Shown here: positions 7,083 through 11,969 of the stretch, piece after piece
Layout of the letters: each line of letters opens with the position of its first letter
Position numbering within the stretch: position 1 is the first letter of the stretch
From: Acidobacteriota bacterium
GTDB taxonomy: Bacteria > Acidobacteriota > Thermoanaerobaculia > Multivoradales > JAHEKO01
DNA length: 11,969 bases
Assembly: GCA_029861655.1 (NCBI GenBank)
Contig: JAOTZA010000076.1
Span: forward strand, 1-11,969
Direction of reading: 5' to 3'
The notes under the pieces: model-generated
Database searches by the model: none
Told to the model about the DNA's origin: nothing
The model's input: the letters and a program-made list of their open reading frames with translations, nothing else
Made by a program: the position numbers and the translations under genes

Positions 7083-8126
7083 ATGAGGGCATTGGTCCGC
7101 CGCGAGTACGGCTCCCCCGACGTTCTCCAACTCGAGGAGATCCGGAAACCGGATCCGAGAGACGACGAACTGTTGATCCGTGTTCACGCGATGTCCTTGA
7201 ATCTCGGGGACTGGGAGCTTCTGACCGGCGAACCGATCTTCATCTCGGTCATCGCCACGCTCCTGTCTCGCCGCCCACGTGTCCAACCGATTCTGTTGGC
7301 CGACGACGGCACCGAAGCCCCCCACCCTGAGTCGCGCGGGCTCCTGAGCCCGAAACACAAGATTCTCGGAACCGACATCTCAGGGCGGGTGGAAGCGGTA
7401 GGCAAGAACGTGACGCAGTTCCAGCCGGGGGATGAGCTCTTCGGCATGTGCGATTTCTGCGGGTTGGCCGAGTACGTATGCGTTCCTGAGAAGACCGAGC
7501 TCGCCCACAAACCAGCCGGCATGACGTTCGAAGAGGCGGCGGCCATTCCTCAAGCGGCGTTCATCGCCCTCCAGGCTCTTCGCGATCGAGAACGGGTCCA
7601 GCCGGGGCGGAGGGTCTTGATCAACGGCGCCGGAGGCGGCGCGGGTACGTTCGGTGTGCAAATCGCCAAATTACTCGGGGCCGAAGTCACAGCAGTGGAC
7701 AACACGACAAAGTTGGACATGATGCGCTCGATCGGCGCCGATCAGGTCATCGACTACACGCAGGACGACTTCACTCAGACCGAAGAGCGTTACGACCTGA
7801 TTCTGGATCTCGCGGCCCACCGCTCGATTTTCGATTTCAAGCGGATCCTGGCGCCAGACGGAATCTATCTGCTGGCCGGAGGTGGATTGGGTCCAACGCT
7901 ACAGGCCGCGTTCCTCGGGCCACTCATCTCACGGACCGGGAGCCAGAAAATCGTCTTCTTGTTGGCGGCCCCGAAACGGGAGGATCTGGTTCACATGACC
8001 GAGCTTCACGCAGCGGGAACCGTCCTCCCGGTCATCGATCGAAGCTACCCGCTGGCCGAAGGTGCCGAAGCCTTCCGTCTTGTGGGAGCGGGACTCTCGA
8101 AGGGCAAGGTGGTCATCACGCTGTGA
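7083..8126 (+). CDS. Zinc-independent MDR-family NAD(P)-dependent oxidoreductase
   Basis: A 347-aa medium-chain dehydrogenase/reductase of the quinone-oxidoreductase-like branch. The GroES-like N-terminal domain opens with MRALVRREYGSPDVLQL and contains NLGDWELLTG (40-49) and GTDISGRVEAVG (96-107). The Rossmann fold starts at VLINGAGGGAGTFG (178-191), with the glycine-rich AGGGAG at 183-188; the usual MRSIGADQVIDY follows (214-225). The catalytic-zinc cysteine and histidine ligands of alcohol dehydrogenases are absent. Compared with typical members there is an extra ~20 residues between 50 and 95 before KILGTDISG. Likely reduces a quinone, enone or aldehyde, but the substrate is unknown. ATG 7083 begins the conserved N-terminus; a TTG at 7062 would add seven residues. 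No ribosome binding site is visible. It diverges from the membrane-protein/regulator operon. Confidence 0.85.
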   Translation: MRALVRREYGSPDVLQLEEIRKPDPRDDELLIRVHAMSLNLGDWELLTGEPIFISVIATLLSRRPRVQPILLADDGTEAPHPESRGLLSPKHKILGTDISGRVEAVGKNVTQFQPGDELFGMCDFCGLAEYVCVPEKTELAHKPAGMTFEEAAAIPQAAFIALQALRDRERVQPGRRVLINGAGGGAGTFGVQIAKLLGAEVTAVDNTTKLDMMRSIGADQVIDYTQDDFTQTEERYDLILDLAAHRSIFDFKRILAPDGIYLLAGGGLGPTLQAAFLGPLISRTGSQKIVFLLAAPKREDLVHMTELHAAGTVLPVIDRSYPLAEGAEAFRLVGAGLSKGKVVITL

Positions 8127-8169
8127 GGAGGCCCGCCGGACACCCTCCTGATCAAGCGCCCGCCTCCTC
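8125..8169. terminator. Possible bidirectional terminator between convergent genes
   Basis: GAGGAGGC (8125-8132, overlapping the oxidoreductase stop codon) is complementary to GCCTCCTC (8162-8169), separated by a 29-nt loop. It fills the 48-bp gap between convergent genes. The absence of a T-tract and the large loop make terminator function uncertain. Confidence 0.35.
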
Positions 8170-8174
8170 CCGGC

Positions 8175-8630
8175 TCAGACCTGAAACTGCGTCAGGTGGT
8201 GGTCGACGTGCTTGTAAGTGACCCAACCGTGTTCATCGGCCGTCATCGGACCGAAGATCGGGTGCTTGCTTTCACTGGCGTGAGCACGCCCGGTTGAGTA
8301 GATCGCCTCCAGCACATCGAGGAGCCGCTGCTTTTGCGCCTCGAAGTCCTCGGCGGTCGCGATCTCGTACTGCGGATGGGTCCTGGCTCCTCGCGGAAAG
8401 GGCTTGTCGCTCAAAACCATCTTCTTGATCAACCCGCCCATCAGCCGGATGTACCAGGGCGTACCGACGAGCGGCTTGCCGTTTGCGACCTCGGAAACCT
8501 CCGCGGTGTGCGCACACATCTGCGCGGCGTTCATCTTGCCCCAGGCGGGCACGGTGTCCGGGGTCAGCCGAGCGATGCGGCTGACCAGGGCTTGGTAGGT
8601 ATCTTGATCGTAAAAGTTCTTTCGTTCCAT
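8175..8630 (-). CDS. DUF1569 / DinB-like small protein
   Basis: A 151-aa soluble protein resembling the DUF1569 branch of the DinB/YfiT-like four-helix fold. MNAAQMCAHTAEV (33-45) carries the first conserved histidine (H41), and the C-terminus HVDHHLTQF (141-149) carries H141, H144 and H145. In this fold, histidines from these two regions hold a divalent metal. PWYIRLMGGLIKKMVL (58-73) and DKPFPRGA (75-82) are also family-like. DinB-fold enzymes include thiol-dependent transferases and hydrolases; nothing here fixes the reaction. ATG 8630 is chosen from the conserved N-terminus (MERKNFYDQDTYQAL); an in-frame ATG a few codons upstream is possible, and neither start has a strong ribosome binding site. 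It diverges from the 155-aa gene across a candidate operator region. Confidence 0.78.
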   Translation of the reverse strand: MERKNFYDQDTYQALVSRIARLTPDTVPAWGKMNAAQMCAHTAEVSEVANGKPLVGTPWYIRLMGGLIKKMVLSDKPFPRGARTHPQYEIATAEDFEAQKQRLLDVLEAIYSTGRAHASESKHPIFGPMTADEHGWVTYKHVDHHLTQFQV

Positions 8631-8687
8631 GACGCTCAACGCTATGCCTTGACGCATCCTAAGTCCACTGGCGCGGGGCTGCATGAG

Positions 8688-8749
8688 GTATACGTTTGAC
8701 TCTTGAAGCTCTATAGTACTATACACGTATTGCGTCATAGTGTTATACT
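8688..8749. promoter_or_regulatory. AT-rich divergent promoter with repeated ATAGTNNTATAC sites
   Basis: A plus-strand promoter is predicted: -35 TTGACT (8696-8701), 17-nt spacer, -10 CTATAC (8719-8724). TATAGTACTATA (8712-8723) is a perfect 12-bp palindrome overlapping the -10. ATAGTACTATAC (8713-8724) recurs as ATAGTGTTATAC (8737-8748), exactly 24 bp downstream with 10 of 12 bases the same. A GTATAC also sits at 8688-8693. Two sites spaced by 24 bp over a core promoter look like operators of a dimeric repressor. The flanking DNA is strongly GC-rich, so the AT richness stands out. The divergent DUF1569 gene may be controlled by the same sites. Confidence 0.6.
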
Positions 8750-8855
8750 CGGACTCGAAAGACAATCGCCTTTCATCTGGAGCGAGGTCGTCGAATCTCT
8801 TGTCGACAAAGCCCACAAGACACGCGCCAAGCGAGGAAGTTCTGGAGGTCACTCG

Positions 8856-9323
8856 ATGAGCAACCAGGAGCAATCGGTCGAGCTCGAGATTCGTCGCAGG
8901 AGCCGCGAGTTGGCTGCCGCATGGACAAGAGGTCGAGCGGGCTTCGTGCTCGACAGCCTTGCTGCCGAGGAGCCACTGCGAGCTGCCCTGATCGCAACTT
9001 CGGTTTATGACACCCTCAGCCACTGGGATCGCTACGACTCCAAGTGGCCCAACGGCTTTCGCCGCGCCCTGCTCGCTCGCTCGCTGGGATCGATCACGCC
9101 CGACGAGTCGGCCGAGCTCGAGCGGAAGTACCGGCGCAGATTTGGTTCCAGCCCGCCCCGACCACCGGCGGAAAGGCCACGCGATGAGGTCCGGACCGCA
9201 AAACTGATGAGCCTCTGGGCGGAGCGAATCCGCGTGGCTCTCGCCACCGACAAGCCACTCGCCCACAACCGGCCCGGGGGCCCTTCGCCGAGGTTTCTCC
9301 GCCTCCAACCGGCAAGGCGCTGA
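8856..9323 (+). CDS. Conserved-looking protein of unknown function (155 aa)
   Basis: No family is recognised. The protein is soluble, charged and mostly helical by composition: residues 7-50 (VELEIRRRSRELAAAW onward) form a likely long helix, and 51-66 is rich in aromatic residues (YDTLSHWDRYDSKWPNGF). Residues 99-110 are Pro/Arg-rich and probably a flexible linker; 111-132 (EVRTAKLMSLWAERIRVALA) is another probable helix, followed by a basic tail ending RR. It has no signal peptide or membrane segment. ATG 8856 has an excellent ribosome binding site (TGGAGG, 8843-8848, 7 nt before); the frame is open to 8703 but that stretch contains the promoter and is taken as leader. It is followed 51 nt later by the ribbon-helix-helix gene on the same strand, so co-transcription is likely. 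Confidence 0.65.
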   Translation: MSNQEQSVELEIRRRSRELAAAWTRGRAGFVLDSLAAEEPLRAALIATSVYDTLSHWDRYDSKWPNGFRRALLARSLGSITPDESAELERKYRRRFGSSPPRPPAERPRDEVRTAKLMSLWAERIRVALATDKPLAHNRPGGPSPRFLRLQPARR

Positions 9324-9374
9324 GCCAAGCGCCGCCCGGTCCCCTACCAATGACCACCCTGCCCCGCGGAGCCC

Positions 9375-9617
9375 ATGCCTGAGCCACGGACTCCCAAACC
9401 TGGAAAGCGCCGCCGGAAACCGCCTCGCACCGGTGGCGCTCATCGCCTCGGACCCCGTGGCGGCCTCACCACCGTGACCCCCGGCGGCCTCAACCGGATG
9501 AGCACCTACCTGCTACCGGAGGAGCGTGAGGCCGTTCGACGACGAGCTTTCGAGTCCGATACGAGTATCTCGGAAGTCATCCGAGAGGCGGTCCGGAACT
9601 TCCTCGAGCTTAGCTAG
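9375..9617 (+). CDS. Ribbon-helix-helix (CopG/Arc-type) DNA-binding protein with basic N-terminal tail
   Basis: An 80-aa protein. Residues 42-80 form a ribbon-helix-helix domain: strand MSTYLLPEE, helix A EEREAVRRRAFESDT, then SISEVIREAVRNFLEL as helix B. The dimer would insert the strand pair into the DNA major groove. The first 41 residues are unusually basic and Gly/Pro-rich (KPGKRRRKPPRTGG), probably disordered and DNA- or RNA-contacting. ATG 9375 has only a close GGAG (9368-9371); the internal ATG 9498 would give the bare domain but has no ribosome binding site. Such proteins are often antitoxins, but no toxin gene lies downstream, where REP-like hairpins and tRNA genes follow. It may regulate the gene upstream of it; the target is unknown. 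Confidence 0.75.
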   Translation: MPEPRTPKPGKRRRKPPRTGGAHRLGPRGGLTTVTPGGLNRMSTYLLPEEREAVRRRAFESDTSISEVIREAVRNFLELS

Positions 9618-9652
9618 CGGCCCCGGCAGGGTCGCCTTCTGCAAACCAAACA

Positions 9653-9680
9653 GTCGACACGGAGGTTGACAGCTTCCTAC
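9653..9680 (-). repeat. Degenerate GTAG-footed REP-like hairpin
   Basis: On the minus strand: GTAG (9680-9677), a six-base spacer, then GTCAAC, loop CTCCGT and GTCGAC (9670-9653). The loop matches the 9719-9744 element. The stem has one imperfect pair, and six bases replace the single C found between foot and stem in the other copies, so this is a diverged relative of the family at 1-302. Confidence 0.6.
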
Positions 9681-9718
9681 AGGTGGGCACCGGCACGGTT
9701 CCGGCCGCGTGGTGGATT

Positions 9719-9744
9719 CGGTCGACACGGAGGTCGACCGCTAC
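9719..9744 (-). repeat. GTAG-footed REP-like hairpin immediately after tRNA-Tyr
   Basis: On the minus strand: GTAG (9744-9741), stem CGGTCGAC/GTCGACCG and loop CTCCGT (9740-9719). It is the same element as at 1-302, in the form of hairpin B with one loop change. It lies 5 nt beyond the encoded CCA of tRNA-Tyr, so transcripts of the tRNA genes would run into this hairpin. Confidence 0.8.
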
Positions 9745-9749
9745 ATCGA

Positions 9750-9836
9750 TGGTGGAGGTGGATGGATTTGAACCACCGTAGGGCGTTGCCCGGCAGATTT
9801 ACAGTCTGCTGCCTTTGACCACTCGGCCACACCTCC
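9750..9836 (-). tRNA. tRNA-Tyr (GTA anticodon)
   Basis: A class II tRNA with a long variable arm, read on the minus strand. The acceptor stem GGAGGTG (9836-9830) pairs fully with CACCTCC (9760-9754), the discriminator is A (9753), and CCA is encoded (9752-9750). The anticodon loop CTGTAAA holds GTA within GCAGA...TCTGC. The T-arm has TTCAAAT. It lies 47 nt downstream of tRNA-Thr and is probably co-transcribed with it. Confidence 0.96.
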
Positions 9837-9883
9837 AAAAGAGAACTCTGCGAAAGAACTGACCCGAGCCGACCGGCCTTAGC

Positions 9884-9958
9884 TGGAGCCGGCACCCGGA
9901 TTTGAACCGAGGACCTGCTGTTTACAAAACAGCTGCTCTACCCCTGAGCTATGCCGGC
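9884..9958 (-). tRNA. tRNA-Thr (TGT anticodon)
   Basis: Read on the minus strand, acceptor GCCGGCA (9958-9952) pairs with TGCCGGC (9894-9888), the discriminator is T (9887), and CCA is encoded (9886-9884). The D-arm is GCTCAGGGGTAGAGC. The anticodon arm GCTGT/ACAGC closes the loop TTTGTAA with anticodon TGT, which reads ACA codons. The T-arm has TTCAAAT. Confidence 0.96.
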
Positions 9959-10131
9959 GTGTCCGTCGCCACGGGGGCTCCCGGACCCTCGGATCTTATC
10001 CCCGTCGAGGCAGAAAACCTCGCCGGAGCGCCGCAGAGTCTAGCAGTTTTTGCACCTGCCCGGCGGGGCCGTGCGAACGACCAAGGATGGGTGTAGGCTC
10101 TCTAGGAGGCTGGCCCACCAAGGAGGGTGAG

Positions 10132-11304
10132 ATGCCACCCAAACCCAAGATCCTGCTGGCGATCCTGCTGGCCATTCTGCTGGCGATCCTGCTGTCCGGG
10201 GCGACAGCGTCGGCCGAGCTCGCGAGTGACACGATCACGATTCTCGGGCCGCCGGAAGGCGCCGAGACCCAACTCACCCCGCAGGTCCGATTCCGGCGCG
10301 AGGTCGGGAGCTTTCTCGTCCTGGCCCGCGAAGGGAACGAATCAAAGACCCGCCGCGTATTGCTGAACGCTGACCGCAAGCCTTCGATGCTCGCGGTTCG
10401 CGGCCTCGACGAACCCTATGCCTGGACCCTGGCCTACAACCGGAGAACCAAGACCTATCTGGCGGCTGGGAGCTACGACAGCTACCTTCTTCTCGACAAA
10501 CGGGGCCGCAGACTCAGCCGCCACCTTCTCGACAGTATCTTCGGCCAGAATTTCCTCGTTCTGACGCCGATAGCCGGCACGAACCGATGGTTCGGGATGC
10601 TCGAGGAGTGCAAATACGGGTGTTCGTGGGGCGGAGTCATCATCGACAAGAGGGGTGACGTGCGCTCGCAGTTTGGGATGAATGACCTTCCCCTGGAGGA
10701 CATGTACGTCAACTTCTCGAGGGTCCTCCAGGCCGGGTTCGAGCCCGAGGATCAGACGATCCTGATGATCTGGGAAGACCGCTATGACAAAAGACCGTTT
10801 GACGCCCCAAGCCGTGCCATCCGCGGCCAGCGGCTGAGGAAGAATGGCGGTCATGCCGGCAAGCGTCTGGAGATCGCCCGTCACCGCGAAGCCGCATCCC
10901 ACCCGCACATGCTCTTCCACGAAAAGCGGCAGGAGTGGTTGATCGTCTACCGGCGCGGACCGGTGATCAAGGGGCGCTTTCTCCGAGGCAAAGTTCTTTC
11001 GCAGCCGTTCAAGATCAGCGACCGCGACCGTGACGCAACCGTCCCGTCGATCGCCTATGCCAGGCTGACGGACACTTACCTCCTGACCTGGCTCGAGCCG
11101 GGTGAGGAAGCCGGGATCTACGGTCGCCGCGTGGATGCCACCGGGATCCCGCTCGGGCGTCCCTTTGCCATCAGCGACCCGACCGAGGACCCCCGGGTGC
11201 ACCGGGCCGGCTACTCGGCGTGCAACCCGCAGGGCGAGTGTCTCGTAACCTGGATCCGCCCCGAGGACGGATCTATCCGCGGCCGGTTCGTCTTCGTCGA
11301 GTAG
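10132..11304 (+). CDS. Secreted protein with beta-propeller-like repeats
   Basis: A 390-aa exported protein. The signal peptide (about 1-28) has a hydrophobic core built from repeated ILLA, with a probable cleavage site after ASA. The mature part has repeats of a pattern known from predicted secreted beta-propellers: YLLTWLEPGEEAGIYGRRVD with GIPLGRPFAIS near 324-358, WLIVYRRGPVIKGRFLRGKV with LSQPFKIS near 279-306, and LMIWEDRYDK near 220. Each blade would give strands ending in a TW/IW/VY motif. Cysteines in EECKYGC and in CNPQGEC could form disulfides outside the cytoplasm. No catalytic motif is seen. ATG 10132 has AGGAGG (10121-10126) 5 nt upstream, which rules out the GTG/ATG start at 10087. 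No partner gene is adjacent. Function unknown; a binding or scaffold role is only a guess. Confidence 0.8.
   Translation: MPPKPKILLAILLAILLAILLSGATASAELASDTITILGPPEGAETQLTPQVRFRREVGSFLVLAREGNESKTRRVLLNADRKPSMLAVRGLDEPYAWTLAYNRRTKTYLAAGSYDSYLLLDKRGRRLSRHLLDSIFGQNFLVLTPIAGTNRWFGMLEECKYGCSWGGVIIDKRGDVRSQFGMNDLPLEDMYVNFSRVLQAGFEPEDQTILMIWEDRYDKRPFDAPSRAIRGQRLRKNGGHAGKRLEIARHREAASHPHMLFHEKRQEWLIVYRRGPVIKGRFLRGKVLSQPFKISDRDRDATVPSIAYARLTDTYLLTWLEPGEEAGIYGRRVDATGIPLGRPFAISDPTEDPRVHRAGYSACNPQGECLVTWIRPEDGSIRGRFVFVE
10150..10197 (+). repeat. 12-bp tandem repeat (four units) inside a signal-peptide region
   Basis: Four consecutive 12-bp units starting at 10150, 10162, 10174 and 10186 follow ATCCTGCTGGCG, with one or two changes per later unit. 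Twelve is a multiple of three, so gain or loss of a unit would change the number of ILLA blocks in the signal peptide without shifting frame. Confidence 0.85.
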
Positions 11305-11346
11305 GATCGGCCGCCACCACCCTGCGACTTGATCGCTGCAATCGGC

Positions 11347-11543
11347 CTAGGGGCTTGCTGAGAACCCTGGCGCGTCGTGTTGTGAGCGCCGTGGCCGTCG
11401 CAGATAGGCGCCGCGACGCAGGCGATGCCGTAGCATCGTCGAGGAGCGGCAACGCCGCTGCGGCGGCCGCGCCGCCGTAACCCGGAGGGCGATGGGGCTA
11501 GCCCCTGTCGCGCGACCCGCCAGGGTCCTCAGCAAGCCCCTAG
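11347..11543. mobile_element. MITE-like element with 31-bp terminal inverted repeats and CTAG ends
   Basis: The left end (11347-11377) and right end (11513-11543) are complementary at 29 of 31 positions, beginning CTAGGGGCTTGCTGAG. CTAG at both ends could be a 4-bp target duplication, leaving a 189-bp body (11351-11539). The interior is non-coding and rich in small palindromes: CGATGC/GCATCG (11423-11438), GCGGC/GCCGC next to it, and GGGGCTAGCCCC (11494-11505). No transposase is encoded, so it would depend on one elsewhere. Some IS families target CTAG, but the family is not assigned here. Its long hairpin potential may also end transcription from both neighbouring convergent genes. Confidence 0.72.
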
Positions 11544-11782
11544 ATCAGGCCGCCGAGCCCTCCACCCAAAATCGTGCGACAGCTTGGGCAGATCAGGACC
11601 TGGCCTCGACGAGGCAGGCTCGACACAAAGTTCACTTTGGCGCGCAGCATTCGTACCACCTGAACGGCGTTAACCTCTCCGGCACAATGCGGGCAGTGTG
11701 CCGGCGCCTCGAGAAGATACTCGGCTTCGATGGCGCTCTCGGCAGGCAACTGAACGCTTCCATCTGTTTCAGAAGCAACCAT
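11540..11782 (-). CDS. Small zinc-ribbon protein of unknown function
   Basis: An 80-aa protein with two CxxC motifs, CPHC (residues 30-33) and CPSC (66-69), which should hold one zinc as a zinc ribbon. About 32 residues separate the pairs (GEVNAVQVVRMLRAKVNF onward), and the C-terminus is glycine-rich (LGGGLGGLI). No enzyme motif or membrane segment is present, so it may be a nucleic-acid or protein-interaction module. ATG 11782 has GGAGAT 6 nt upstream; an in-frame ATG at 11842 would add 20 residues but has no ribosome binding site, so both remain possible. The TAG stop (11542-11540) lies in the CTAG at the end of the neighbouring MITE-like element. Upstream DNA to the window end (11843-11969) holds no recognisable gene. 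Confidence 0.68.
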   Translation of the reverse strand: MVASETDGSVQLPAESAIEAEYLLEAPAHCPHCAGEVNAVQVVRMLRAKVNFVSSLPRRGQVLICPSCRTILGGGLGGLI

Positions 11783-11969
11783 GATCCGATCTCCGTTGTT
11801 CAAGTCTCGCACTTGCGCCCCCCAAACCCACTCCACCGTCATTTTGATGGAGCATATCCTGTGCCAACGGCGGGAACCCCATGAATGCAGGGTATTCAGA
11901 GCAGGCGCGACATACCGGTGACAAGTTTTGCCGAAGAGAATGACCCACTTTGTCGACGAAATGCCGGGT

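Noticed and set aside
8703..8855. N-terminal extension of the 155-aa protein
   Set aside because: The stretch contains the -10 element and operator-like repeats, and a strong ribosome binding site precedes the ATG at 8856.
9375..9617. Antitoxin of a toxin-antitoxin pair
   Set aside because: No toxin-like gene is adjacent on the downstream side, and the upstream neighbour has no recognised toxin fold.
9719..9836. Integration (att) site at tRNA-Tyr
   Set aside because: No integrase gene and no duplicate of the tRNA 3' end is in the window; the adjacent repeat is explained by the REP family.

Overview
The window reads as chromosomal DNA of a GC-rich Gram-negative bacterium, most likely an Acidobacteriota member. 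The best single clue is a secreted 590-aa protein with the VWFA-related architecture typical of that phylum. Dispersed REP-like palindromes and a secreted protein with propeller-like repeats fit the same picture but are not diagnostic. The assignment is inference; there is no rRNA or core marker gene to anchor it.

Layout: (1) 1-302 holds tandem 134-bp units, each with an inverted pair of small hairpins with a GTAG foot. (2) 388-1557 (-) is a stand-alone Clp/Hsp100 D2-type AAA+ ATPase ending in an intrinsic terminator. Divergent from it, 1815-3587 (+) is the secreted VWFA-related protein. (3) 3596-3651 is a long imperfect inverted repeat between convergent genes. (4) From 6950 down to 3647 all six genes are on the minus strand: a four-helix membrane protein, a Cro/CI-type regulator, a 67-aa unknown, a membrane-anchored SRPBCC protein, a HAD phosphatase and a haloalkane dehalogenase. 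Two junctions are stop/start overlaps (GTGA and TTGA) and one is a TAG directly followed by ATG, so at least two translationally coupled operons are present. (5) A promoter region framed by a 10-bp inverted repeat separates this block from a zinc-less MDR oxidoreductase (7083-8126, +). (6) A DUF1569/DinB-like protein (8175-8630, -) diverges from an unrecognised 155-aa protein (8856-9323, +) across an AT-rich region with repeated ATAGTNNTATAC sites; an 80-aa ribbon-helix-helix protein follows. (7) Two more REP-like hairpins lie beside tRNA-Tyr(GTA) and tRNA-Thr(TGT), both minus strand with encoded CCA. (8) A secreted 390-aa protein (10132-11304, +) has a signal peptide encoded by a 12-bp tandem repeat. 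A MITE-like element with 31-bp terminal inverted repeats and CTAG ends follows, and a small zinc-ribbon protein (minus) uses the element's terminal CTAG as its stop.

No single multi-gene novel system is evident. The most notable items are the GTAG-footed REP family with a compensatory stem change, the MITE that abuts a stop codon, two candidate operator regions, and the solitary ClpP-loop-bearing AAA+ ATPase. No transposase, integrase, CRISPR array or defence locus was found.
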